64,000 nucleotides of DNA from Dyella sedimenti. Lineage in GTDB: Bacteria; Pseudomonadota; Gammaproteobacteria; Xanthomonadales; Rhodanobacteraceae. Positions 24,329 through 33,259 of this stretch are shown here, piece after piece (position 1 is the stretch's first letter; every line of letters begins with the position of its first letter). The stretch lies in NCBI RefSeq assembly GCF_022760995.1, contig NZ_JAKWJO010000005.1, forward strand, positions 248,001 through 312,000, written 5' to 3'. The notes beneath the pieces are model-generated. The model was not told where the DNA came from. It did not search any database and saw nothing but the letters and a program-made list of their open reading frames with translations. The translations under genes and the position numbers were made by a program.

Positions 24329-26455
24329 TCACCAGCCCTGCTCGCCCGCGATCGCCAGCGGCCAGCCGCAGAGGGCACGGCTGGCCTGCATGCCGCCCAT
24401 CACGGCGGCCTCGACGCAGCCGGCGTCCAGGCCGGTCTTCAGCCAGTCACCGGCCAGGAACAGGTTGGCCAAGCCGCTCTGCCCCGACTGCAGGCGGAAC
24501 CGTGTGGTGCCCACCCGCGACTGCACGTAGCGCTCGGACGGATCGACGTTGGCGCGCCAGTACTGCGCATCGAAACGCGCCACGCCCGCGCGCCCGGCGG
24601 GATCGACCAGCCAGTGCCAGGGAAAGCCGCCGGCACCGACGTTCGTCCATAGCGCGCGGATGTCGTTGTCCAACTGCGCGATCGCCGCCGCCTTCACCTG
24701 CCCGGCGCATTGCGCGGGAAAACCGTGGTCGTCGTAGGGCGGATAGTCCTTCACCGCGAAGGCATTGCAGAAATAGGACACGCAGCGCGGCTCGTCGCCG
24801 GCCGGCCAGCTCTCGCGACACAGCAGTTGGTCCATCGGGGCCCAGGTATCGAATGGCTCGGTGAAGCCCGACAGCACCGGTTCCTCGCCATCGGCCGGCG
24901 AGCCCTGCCAGCCCAGGCCCTGCAGGTCCGGCATCGTCCATACCTGGTAGGCCTGGGTGGCGACGGCGGCCACCCGCTCGCTGCATTGGCGCAAGGCCGG
25001 GCTGTGCTCGAACAGCGGCGCGGCCACGTCCGCCAGGCTGGCCACCGACAGGCCGAACACGACCTGGTCGAAGTCCTCGCCCAGCCGCAGCGTGCGCGTG
25101 GGCAGCGGCTGGCCGAACGCCTCGCGGTAACGCTGCGGCCAGTCCGACCACTGGCTTTCCAGATTGATCGCGTATTGCTGCAGCAAGGCCGCCTGGGCGG
25201 GATCGAGTTGCCCGTAGAGCGGCTCGGACGGCCAGCACGGCAAGCCCTTCACCTCGACCAGCGGCTGGTAGCCCTCGCCGCGCAGCGCCACCTGCTGCTG
25301 CAGGTCGATCTCCCCGACGCACGTGCCCGCCGCGTCCGGCCGTAGCTCGGTGAGCTTGTGGAAATAGTGGAAGCGCACGCCACGCCGTTCGAGCAGCAGT
25401 TGCAACGGCGCGAACACCACGTCGCCCATGCCCGCCTGCATCTTGTACATGATCGCGCCGCGGTAGCCGAGGCCGACCTTGAGCATGCCGCGCAGCATGG
25501 TGCCGGCCTCGATGTCCGGCTGCCGCGGATCGCCGTCGCGATAGGCGAACACCAGGTCGTAGAAGCCGCGCACCGGCGCGCTGCCCACGCTGGCCGGCTG
25601 CGCGCCGTGGCTGGCCAGCCATGCGCTGAACTCCACGTCGTTGATGACCTCGAAGCCCTTGCTCACCACCTCATCGGCCAGCATGCCGATGGCCACCGCC
25701 AGCGCCAGGTCCATGCACAGGTAAAGCCGGCGCACGGCGTCCGGCCAGATGCCGTGCCGCTGCAGCCAGGCGCCGGCGTCATGCAGCACACCCTGCAGCC
25801 AGCGCAGCAGGGACAGCACGATCGATGCATGGGCAAGGCTGTCCTCGCGCAGCAATGCCTGCGCGTGCTGCGCCACGCTCACCGCATCCTGCGGACCGCG
25901 CAGGCCGGCGCGCGCCGCCAGCGCGTCGTCCAGCGTCGCCGCGCTCACCGCCAGCGGCGTGCCGGCCAGCGCCGGCCATTCCGCGAGCCATGCCTGCAGC
26001 CATCCCAGCAGGTTGGCCAGCGCGTCCGCGATGCTGTCTTTCCCGCCGCGCGCCGTTCCGGGCTGGCCCGGCATCAGCGGCGTGAGAATCGACCACACGC
26101 GCCAGACTTCTTCCAGGTATTCGGTCAGGCTCACCAGCCGTTGCGGTTTGAACGCCTCGTCCCAGGTCGCCAGCGGGCTGCCAGGCGGGCGCCCCAGCTC
26201 GGCGTAGGCCTGCCGCATCAGCTGGAAGGCGTTGTCGTAGAAACCGAACCAGATGTGCAGGCCGTGTTCCTCGATGCGCTCGCCCAGCGCCGCGTTGCGC
26301 CCGCTGGCGCCCTTGCCGCCGAGGCGCCAGCCCATCTGGTAGACGTCGATCTGGTAGTCCCGCTGCCAGCCCTCGCGGCTGGTCAGCCAGAACGCGGCGG
26401 TCATGGCGCCCACGCCACCACCGAGGATGGCGATGCGCCGGGGTTGGACGCTCAT
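24329..26455 (-). CDS. Carotenoid-desaturase-like FAD oxidoreductase
   Basis: 708 residues, larger than most amine oxidase/phytoene desaturase proteins. The N-terminal dinucleotide fold has LGGGVGAMTAAFWLT (residues 11-25), then QMGWRLGGKGASGRN and EEHGLHIWFGFYDNAF, which resemble plant-type zeta-carotene desaturases and HpnE. The C-terminal FAD motif is NLFLAGDWLKTGLDAGCVEAAV. The middle region is long and poorly recognisable, with a possible substrate domain at about 130-400. Its start overlaps the stop of the ADC-like gene by four bases (ATGA), so the two proteins are made together. No phytoene synthase or other isoprenoid gene is present. Function unknown; oxidation or desaturation of a lipophilic substrate is the best inference. 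Confidence 0.7.
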   Translation of the reverse strand: MSVQPRRIAILGGGVGAMTAAFWLTSREGWQRDYQIDVYQMGWRLGGKGASGRNAALGERIEEHGLHIWFGFYDNAFQLMRQAYAELGRPPGSPLATWDEAFKPQRLVSLTEYLEEVWRVWSILTPLMPGQPGTARGGKDSIADALANLLGWLQAWLAEWPALAGTPLAVSAATLDDALAARAGLRGPQDAVSVAQHAQALLREDSLAHASIVLSLLRWLQGVLHDAGAWLQRHGIWPDAVRRLYLCMDLALAVAIGMLADEVVSKGFEVINDVEFSAWLASHGAQPASVGSAPVRGFYDLVFAYRDGDPRQPDIEAGTMLRGMLKVGLGYRGAIMYKMQAGMGDVVFAPLQLLLERRGVRFHYFHKLTELRPDAAGTCVGEIDLQQQVALRGEGYQPLVEVKGLPCWPSEPLYGQLDPAQAALLQQYAINLESQWSDWPQRYREAFGQPLPTRTLRLGEDFDQVVFGLSVASLADVAAPLFEHSPALRQCSERVAAVATQAYQVWTMPDLQGLGWQGSPADGEEPVLSGFTEPFDTWAPMDQLLCRESWPAGDEPRCVSYFCNAFAVKDYPPYDDHGFPAQCAGQVKAAAIAQLDNDIRALWTNVGAGGFPWHWLVDPAGRAGVARFDAQYWRANVDPSERYVQSRVGTTRFRLQSGQSGLANLFLAGDWLKTGLDAGCVEAAVMGGMQASRALCGWPLAIAGEQGW

Positions 26456-27432
26456 CGGCCGGCCTCCCCGCCCGTGTTGTCCGCCAGCTCATCGCCGGGC
26501 TGCACCTGGAAATCGAAATCGATATGGAAGCCCAGGTAGGCCTTCTGCCCGCCCAGCGACCAGCCCAGCGTCTGCGCCAGGGGAAAGCTGGCGTAGTCAT
26601 GGAGATTCAGGCGATAGCCCTGCGGCAACAGCCACAGCCCATGGATAGCCTGCACCTGCGCCTGCGCCGCCACCACCGCCTGATACACCGCGTACTGGCC
26701 GGTGGCGTCGGGAAACTGCTTGAGGAAGATCTGGTCCAGCCCCGGGAACCGCATGAACCACTGGTCGAACGGCTCGCGCCAGGACGGGTCGGCCGCCCAG
26801 AAACCCGGTTCCGCCTGCAGGCCGTGCAGCAACTGGGTTCGCCAGGTGGCGACGTCGCCCACCGGGCGCCCCTGGTCCAGGCCCGCGGCGGCGGTGACCT
26901 CCAGCAGCGGATGCACGGCCAGTTCGGTATCCGCCGTGAACGGCTGGAAACCCTTGGCCGCCAGGGTGAAGCGATCGGACGGCTGCTCCGGCCCCGGCAT
27001 GGCGTACTCGCACAGGTATTTGGGATAGCCGAACACCTCGCGCCCCACGATCAGGGCCATGCAGTCGTCCACCCAGATATGCAGCGGATAGGCGTAGAAC
27101 GACGGCAATACGTGCCCGGGTCGCACACCGGCGACCAGCACCCAGGCCACGATGTCGGTCTCGCTGCCCCAGCCCTTGGCGCGGTCCGCGGGCCACAGGC
27201 TGTAGGCGCGCTGGATGGCGGTGAAGCTCAACAGCACATAGGGCGACAGCACCACCAGCCGCATGCGCCCGCCGCTGCCGGCGTTGAGCGTGGCATCGAC
27301 GCTGGCCTGCAGCGCCGACAACTGGCCCGGCACCCAGAAGCCGTACATGCGGGCCTGCGTCAACGCCAGCGCCGGATGCATCAGCGGCGAGCCTGGCGGA
27401 TAGAGAAACGGCGGACGCGACAATGCTGCCAT
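26452..27432 (-). CDS. Acetoacetate decarboxylase-like protein
   Basis: 326 residues with an ADC-like fold. The motif GREVFGYPKYL (130-140) corresponds to the ADC active site GREVxGxPKKxA. The first lysine (Lys138), which forms the Schiff base in true ADC, is kept, but the second, which lowers its pKa, is Tyr139. That is common in ADC-like proteins that carry out aldolase- or dehydratase-type chemistry instead of decarboxylation. An N-terminal segment of about 45 residues and an acidic C-terminus (DFDFQVQPGDELADNTGG) are extra. The start at 27432 has GGAG five bases upstream. It is the first gene of a two-gene unit with the flavoprotein. Substrate unknown. Confidence 0.7.
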   Translation of the reverse strand: MAALSRPPFLYPPGSPLMHPALALTQARMYGFWVPGQLSALQASVDATLNAGSGGRMRLVVLSPYVLLSFTAIQRAYSLWPADRAKGWGSETDIVAWVLVAGVRPGHVLPSFYAYPLHIWVDDCMALIVGREVFGYPKYLCEYAMPGPEQPSDRFTLAAKGFQPFTADTELAVHPLLEVTAAAGLDQGRPVGDVATWRTQLLHGLQAEPGFWAADPSWREPFDQWFMRFPGLDQIFLKQFPDATGQYAVYQAVVAAQAQVQAIHGLWLLPQGYRLNLHDYASFPLAQTLGWSLGGQKAYLGFHIDFDFQVQPGDELADNTGGEAGR

Positions 27433-27513
27433 ACGGACTCCCCCCGGAAACCATGATGGAGACCCTACGCTGGCATGATGACCGTAGCTTGTCGATGGGG
27501 GCGGGGAGTTCCC

Positions 27514-27583
27514 TGTAGGAGCGCACCCAGTGCGCGACGGGGCTCACAGGCCCCGCCCGTCGCGCACTGGGTGCGCTCCTACA
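27514..27583. repeat. Inverted REP pair, actgggtg variant
   Basis: Left arm 27514-27539 (tgtaggagcgcacccagtgc...), right arm 27558-27583, perfect inverted copies with 18 bases between. Unlike the other copies the core reads cccagtgcgcg instead of ccctgtgcgcg, with both arms changed together, which implies the pair is maintained as one folded unit. Confidence 0.85.
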
Positions 27584-27608
27584 GGGGGAAGATGAGGATC
27601 CAGGCGAT

Positions 27609-27640
27609 AAAAAAGGGCCGCATCGCTGCGGCCCTTTTCG
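27609..27640 (-). terminator. sucCD terminator
   Basis: Stem GGGCCGCA / TGCGGCCC with a four-base loop. On the minus strand it is followed by TTTTTTATC, 26 bases after the sucD stop; the other strand also has a short T-run, so it may stop transcription in both directions. Confidence 0.9.
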
Positions 27641-27665
27641 TATCGGTCGAAGAGACCCGAAAGAC

Positions 27666-28541
<876 letters not shown>

Positions 28542-28555
28542 GGTTCTATTGCTCC

Positions 28556-29719
28556 TCAGGCCTTGGCCGCAGCCACGGCTTTCTGCGCCGCATCGTTGAG
28601 ATCGTCGGCCGGCGTGATCGCCAGGCCGGAGTTGGCCAGCAGTTCGCGGCCCAGCTCCACATTGGTGCCCTGCAGGCGCACCACCACGGGGATCTTCAGA
28701 CCCACTTCCTTCACCGCGGCGATGATGCCCTCGGCGATCAGGTCGCAACGCACGATGCCACCGAAGATGTTGACCAGGATGGCCTTCACCTTGTCGGAGG
28801 AAAGAATCAGCTTGAACGCCTCGGTGACGCGCTCCTTGGTGGCGCCGCCGCCGACGTCGAGGAAGTTGGCCGGCTCGCCGCCCGCCAGCTTGATCACGTC
28901 CATGGTGGCCATCGCCAGGCCCGCGCCGTTGACCATGCAGCCGATGGTGCCGTCCATGGTCACGTAGTTGAGGTTGTGCTGCACGGCGGCCGCCTCGGCC
29001 GCGTCTTCCTGGGTCAGGTCGCGCATGGCGGCCAGGTCCGGGTGACGGAACTCGGCGTTGTCGTCGGAGTTGACCTTGCCGTCGAGCGCGGCGAGGTTGC
29101 CGTCCTCGAGGATGGCGAGCGGGTTGAGCTCGACCAGCGACAGGTCCTTCTCGTTGAACAGCTTGTACAGGCCAAGCATGATCTTGGTCAGCTGGGTGAC
29201 CTGCTTGGCGTTGAGGTCCATCGCGAAGCCGAGCTGGCGGCACTGGTACGGCTGCAGACCCTCGACGAAATCCACCACGATGGTGTGGATGTCTTCCGGG
29301 GTTTCCTTGGCCACCTGCTCGATGTCCACGCCACCGTGCTTGGAGGCGATGAACGAGATGGCCTTGCTGTCACGGTCGACCAGCACCGAGAGGTACAGCT
29401 CCTTGGCGATATTGGTGGCGTCGGTGACCAGCACCAGGTTCACCGGCAGCGCGCGGCCGGCGGACTGGTAGGTTTCCATGCTGGTACCCAGCATGCCCTT
29501 GGCGGCTGCGCGCACGTCGTCGAGGCTCTTGCAGAACTTCACGCCGCCGGCCTTGCCGCGGCCGCCTGCGTGGATCTGTGCCTTGACCATCCACTGCGAA
29601 CCGCCAAGGGCTTTGGCGGCGTCGACAGCGGCATCGGGAGAGTTGGCGACCTTGCCCGGCGGCACGGCGATGCCGTACTTGGCGAACAGTTCTTTGGCCT
29701 GGTACTCGTGGAAATTCAT
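28556..29719 (-). CDS. sucC: Succinyl-CoA synthetase beta subunit SucC
   Basis: 387 residues, complete. It starts [17 protein letters not shown]. The ATP-grasp domain has [20 protein letters not shown] and [19 protein letters not shown] with metal-binding residues. The C-terminal domain has [35 protein letters not shown] and the conserved [10 protein letters not shown]. It is cotranscribed with sucD and divergent from pilS; this sucCD/pilS neighbourhood is also seen in xanthomonads. Confidence 0.97.
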   Translation of the reverse strand: MNFHEYQAKELFAKYGIAVPPGKVANSPDAAVDAAKALGGSQWMVKAQIHAGGRGKAGGVKFCKSLDDVRAAAKGMLGTSMETYQSAGRALPVNLVLVTDATNIAKELYLSVLVDRDSKAISFIASKHGGVDIEQVAKETPEDIHTIVVDFVEGLQPYQCRQLGFAMDLNAKQVTQLTKIMLGLYKLFNEKDLSLVELNPLAILEDGNLAALDGKVNSDDNAEFRHPDLAAMRDLTQEDAAEAAAVQHNLNYVTMDGTIGCMVNGAGLAMATMDVIKLAGGEPANFLDVGGGATKERVTEAFKLILSSDKVKAILVNIFGGIVRCDLIAEGIIAAVKEVGLKIPVVVRLQGTNVELGRELLANSGLAITPADDLNDAAQKAVAAAKA

Positions 29720-30050
29720 TCGATACCTCGAGCGAACGGGGGAACATGGCGGCCGCGCCGGGCTGTGGGATCCGGAGCGGCCAGGGGAACGACGGCGGGT
29801 TGGAATGCCTGCGCTGCCGGCTGCAGTGCGCCGCCGTCAGGCCAGTCGACATGACGAAAACCGCGCAATACGGCCGGGTATTTTCGCGGAAGCGGCCCCC
29901 GATGGAAAGGGGGCTGGCCGCGCGAGCCCCTGGCCCGGCCGGCCGGCGGAGGGGTCCTACATGCCGTGAAGTCCACGTCTATACTGGTTCGGTCCGCCCG
30001 GCAGAGCCCCGCACAGAGTGCCCAGACAGGTGTCCAGCACCGTACAGCCG
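29720..30050. other. Divergent sucC/pilS intergenic region
   Basis: No gene that I can support. A good -10 hexamer TATACT lies at 29980-29985 facing pilS, without a recognisable -35. An in-frame GTG at 30018 could extend PilS into this stretch by 11 residues. The sucC promoter must also be here but is not evident by eye. Confidence 0.4.
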
Positions 30051-31676
30051 ATGTACCCCAGCGCCCGCCCGGCCCCTGAGGCGGCGCGCCACGAGCTCCT
30101 GTTCCTCAACTGCTTCCGGCTGGCCCAGGCGCTGGTCTATGTCGGCCTGGCGCTGAGCCCCAACGCGCTGGGCTGGCCCAAGCTCACCGACGTGAGCCTG
30201 GCCCGCGCGGTGGCGGTGCTGTTCCTGCTGTTCGCGCTGGGCGTGCTGTCGCTGACGCGGCGCTCCACGCCCTACATCCGCTGGACGGTGTCCGGCGCGC
30301 TGGTGGTGGACATCGTGGCGGCGGTGCTGGCCATCACCACCATGCACGACGCGCGCATCGGCATCGCCATGATGCTGGCGGTGAACCTGGCGGCGGGCGC
30401 GCTGATCCTGCCGTTGCGGCTGTCGTGCTTCTTCGCCGCACTGGCCACGCTGGGCGTGATCGGGCACTCGGTGATCGAGATCCACCAGGGCGACCAGGGC
30501 ATGGACCGCGAGCTGCTGGAATCGAGCCTGTTCGGCCTGGCCTATTTCTCCATCACCATGCTGTGCTACGTGCTGAGCCGGCAGATCCGCGCCAGCGAGG
30601 CGCTGGCCGAGCAGCGCGGGGTGGACCTGGCCAACCTGGCGCAGGTCAACGAGCTCATCATCCGGCGCATGAAGACCGGCGTGCTGCTGGTGGACGACGC
30701 CAACCGCATCCACCAGATGAACGAGTCGGCCTGGATGCTGCTGGGCAACCCCACCGCCGACCAGCGCGACCTGGGCCGCGTGGCGCCGGAGCTGTCGCGC
30801 CGCCTGTACCACTGGATGACCTCCGGCAAGCTGGACGAGTCGGCCACCCAGCTCGCCGACGGCGTGCCCGAGGTGGTGCCGCGCTTCACCCGCCTGGCGC
30901 CGAACGACGATTCGCACGTACTGATCTTCCTCGACGACACCTCGCTGGTGTCGCGACGCGCAGAGGAACTCACGCTCAGCTCGCTGGGCCGCCTGTCCGC
31001 CTCCATCGCGCACGAGATCCGCAACCCGCTGGCGGCGATCCGCTATTCGGCCCAGCTGCTGGCCGAGTCGGATGACCTGCCGCCCACCGACCAGCGCATG
31101 GTCGAGATCATCAACAACCACTGCGGGCGCCTCAACGAGATCATCGAGAACATCCTGCAGCTGTCGCGGCGCGAGCGCTCGCGCCCGGAGACGCTGGACC
31201 TGGGCAGCTGGGCCAACCAGTTCGTGGAGGAATACCGCCAGGGCAACGACCTGGGCGAGGACTCGCTGCGGGTGATCCAGGCCAGCACGCCGGTGGCCGC
31301 GGTGGCCGATCCGCAGCAATTGCAACAAGTAGTGTGGAACCTGGTACAGAACGCGCTGCGCTACGGCCGCATGCCCGGCGAGCCGGCACGGGTGATGGTG
31401 GTGGCGCGCCACGGCGAGCACGGCGTGCCCATCCTGGAAGTGATCGACCGCGGACCCGGCATCGCGCCCAAGGTGGCCGCGCAGATCTTCGAGCCGTTCT
31501 ACACCACGCACGAGTACGGCACCGGCCTGGGCCTCTACCTCGCCCGCCAGATGAGCGAGGCCAACCAGGCCTCGCTGGAATACGTGCGCGTGGCCGGCGG
31601 CGGCAGTTGCTTCCGCCTGGTGCTGACGCCGGCGCGCGCGAGCCTTGCGACCGGAGATGCCGCCGCGGCCGGCTGA
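30051..31676 (+). CDS. pilS: Type IV pilus sensor histidine kinase PilS
   Basis: About 541 residues from ATG 30051 (552 if GTG 30018 is used). Six hydrophobic segments at the N-terminus (to about residue 185), a PAS domain near 200-300 (LIIRRMKTGVLLVDDANRI), then a kinase core with SIAHEIRNPLAAIRYSAQLL (His autophosphorylation site), VVWNLVQNALRYGR, EVIDRGPGIAP and GTGLGLYLARQM. This six-helix plus PAS layout and the sucCD neighbour identify PilS, which senses pilin levels in the inner membrane and phosphorylates PilR. Its partner gene is not next to it but lies 16 kb downstream, past a sugar-use island. Confidence 0.88.
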   Translation: MYPSARPAPEAARHELLFLNCFRLAQALVYVGLALSPNALGWPKLTDVSLARAVAVLFLLFALGVLSLTRRSTPYIRWTVSGALVVDIVAAVLAITTMHDARIGIAMMLAVNLAAGALILPLRLSCFFAALATLGVIGHSVIEIHQGDQGMDRELLESSLFGLAYFSITMLCYVLSRQIRASEALAEQRGVDLANLAQVNELIIRRMKTGVLLVDDANRIHQMNESAWMLLGNPTADQRDLGRVAPELSRRLYHWMTSGKLDESATQLADGVPEVVPRFTRLAPNDDSHVLIFLDDTSLVSRRAEELTLSSLGRLSASIAHEIRNPLAAIRYSAQLLAESDDLPPTDQRMVEIINNHCGRLNEIIENILQLSRRERSRPETLDLGSWANQFVEEYRQGNDLGEDSLRVIQASTPVAAVADPQQLQQVVWNLVQNALRYGRMPGEPARVMVVARHGEHGVPILEVIDRGPGIAPKVAAQIFEPFYTTHEYGTGLGLYLARQMSEANQASLEYVRVAGGGSCFRLVLTPARASLATGDAAAAG

Positions 31677-31699
31677 GCGCCGGAGCCCTGGCTTTACCT

Positions 31700-31814
31700 T
31701 GTGGGAGCGCCAAGTCCGGCCACCAGGGGCCAGCCTTCCAGGTGGCGACGAAAGCGCGGGCTTGCGCCCTCATTACTCCCCCTAGGCCCGTCGCGCACAG
31801 GGTGCGCTCCCACA
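31700..31814. repeat. REP pair, left half degenerate
   Basis: Right copy 31789-31814 is intact (cgtcgcgcacagggtgcgctcccaca). The left copy begins tgtgggagcg at 31700, then diverges into unrelated sequence. It lies directly after pilS, at the edge of the sugar island. Confidence 0.6.
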
Positions 31815-31841
31815 GGGATAGCGTGGCGATGAGGCCGCCTC

Positions 31842-31892
31842 AGAGCCTGTTCACGATCTCCACGTAGCCCGCGGAGATCGTGAACAGGCTCT
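31842..31892. repeat. 20-base perfect inverted repeat at the lacI 3' end
   Basis: Arms agagcctgttcacgatctcc (31842-31861) and its exact reverse complement (31873-31892) with an 11-base loop. The right arm ends on the first base of the LacI stop codon. There is no T-run, so it looks more like a REP-type or insertion-derived palindrome than an ordinary terminator, though it could stop transcription between pilS and the convergent lacI. Confidence 0.75.
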
Positions 31893-32905
31893 CAGGTCTC
31901 GCGGACGATCAGCTCCACGCCCAGCATCTCCGAATGCGCCGGCTCGCCGTCGATCATCGACAGCACCCGGCGCGCCAGCAGGGTGCCGCCTTCCTGCCAG
32001 TCCTGGCGCACGGAGCTCAGCGGTGGCAAGAAGCTGGCGGCCAGCGGCATGTCGTCGTAGCCCACCACCGAGACGTCGCCGGGCACGCTGCGGCCCAGCC
32101 GGTTGAGCGCGCGGATCGCGCCCATCGCCAGCAGGTCGCTGCAGGCGAACACGGCGTCGAACGGCACGCCGCGGTCCATCAGCGAATGCATCGCGTCCAT
32201 GCCCGAGGCCAGGGTGAATTCGTCGCGGCGGATCAAGAGCGGCTTGATGCCGTGCCCGGCCAGCGCATCGACGAAGCCGTTGAGGCGCTCGAAGATCTCC
32301 GGGTGATGGGGATTGCCCACGAACACCGGGTTGCGCCGGCCCAGGCGGACGAAATGCTCGGCCACCACGCTGCCGCCCTGGCGGTTGTCGCTGCCCACCA
32401 CCACGTGCTCGTCGTCCTCGCCCGGCGCGCCCCACACCACCATCGGCAGGCCCAGCTTGTCGAAGCGGCGCACCGCATCCTGGCGCGAACCCTGGCCCAG
32501 CAGGATCAGGCCGTCGGCGGCCTGTACCGCGGCGGCGGTGGCGCCCTGGCGCGTGGTCAGCAGCACGCTGTAGCCGTGCGCGGTCAGCTCCTGCGAGATG
32601 CCGCCCAGCAGCACCAGCGGGTACGGGTCGAGCATGGTGCGGTCGTGCGAGGGCTTCATCTCCACGATCACCGCCACCGTATGGCTGCGCCGCAGGCGCA
32701 GGTTGCGTGCGCTGACGTTGAGCTTGTAGCCCAGTTGGTGCGCCAGCGCCTGGATGCGCTCGCGGGTCTCGCGGTTGACCAGCGGGCTGTCGCCCAGCGC
32801 CCGCGACACGGTGATCTTCGATACGCCGGCGACCCGCGCCAAGTCCGCCATGGTCAGGCTGGCGGAAAGCGCGGCGCCCGGCTTCTTCTTGTGGAGACGA
32901 CTCAA
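31892..32905 (-). CDS. LacI-family regulator of the glucoside island
   Basis: About 337 residues. The N-terminal HTH is SLTMADLARVAGVSKITVSR with the hinge sequence LGYKLNVSARNLRLRRS. A periplasmic-binding-like effector domain follows, with VVGSDNRQGGSVVAEHF, FACSDLLAMGAIRALN and SVVGYDDMPLAASFLPPLSS. The start is uncertain: a TTG at 32905 gives the usual length, but the frame is open further upstream and no strong ribosome site was seen. It is divergent from the GH65-PGM gene; the intervening region holds three ATCGAT-centred sites that fit LacI operators, so it probably represses the island until a glucoside is present. Confidence 0.88.
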   Translation of the reverse strand: MSRLHKKKPGAALSASLTMADLARVAGVSKITVSRALGDSPLVNRETRERIQALAHQLGYKLNVSARNLRLRRSHTVAVIVEMKPSHDRTMLDPYPLVLLGGISQELTAHGYSVLLTTRQGATAAAVQAADGLILLGQGSRQDAVRRFDKLGLPMVVWGAPGEDDEHVVVGSDNRQGGSVVAEHFVRLGRRNPVFVGNPHHPEIFERLNGFVDALAGHGIKPLLIRRDEFTLASGMDAMHSLMDRGVPFDAVFACSDLLAMGAIRALNRLGRSVPGDVSVVGYDDMPLAASFLPPLSSVRQDWQEGGTLLARRVLSMIDGEPAHSEMLGVELIVRET

Positions 32906-33093
32906 GCCCCAGGCCCCATGTCTTGTGAGTGACGGCGGCGATCCCCGCACAACGGCCGACCGTGGCAACGGCGCACAGTGTCCCGGTTTGCGCACCCCTC
33001 GTCCAACATGCGTATGAGATGGCAGCCGACAGGCGCATGCGTTGGCCCGGATTCACACTCGCCGGGACGTCGAACCATCGCACACACCTTGGA

Positions 33094-33169
33094 TGATATC
33101 GATACCAATGGCAATTTTGCTGCATGACAGCAATTGTTATCGATACCTTGATATCGATAACAATTGCTG
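33094..33169. promoter_or_regulatory. Operator cluster with three ATCGAT cores, including an 18-base-arm palindrome
   Basis: Three TATCGATA-like sites occur at cores 33098-33103, 33139-33144 and 33153-33158. The last two form one perfect palindrome: cagcaattgttatcgata (33128-33145) and its reverse complement (33152-33169) around six bases. LacI-family proteins bind palindromes with a central CG, as here. The 354 bases from 32906 to 33259 contain no gene that I can support; these sites are its main content. Confidence 0.8.
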
Positions 33170-33259
33170 CCAAGCTCCGCGCCCACGACAAACGGGACGG
33201 CTCGTCGCACCGGGTTGAAGGCGCGCCGCCCCAAGCCAATCACCGCTGGGAGAGCACGC

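Noticed and set aside
31842..31892. Perfect 20-base inverted repeat as the terminal repeats of an insertion sequence
   Set aside because: The arms are only 11 bases apart and enclose no transposase; treated as a palindromic repeat.
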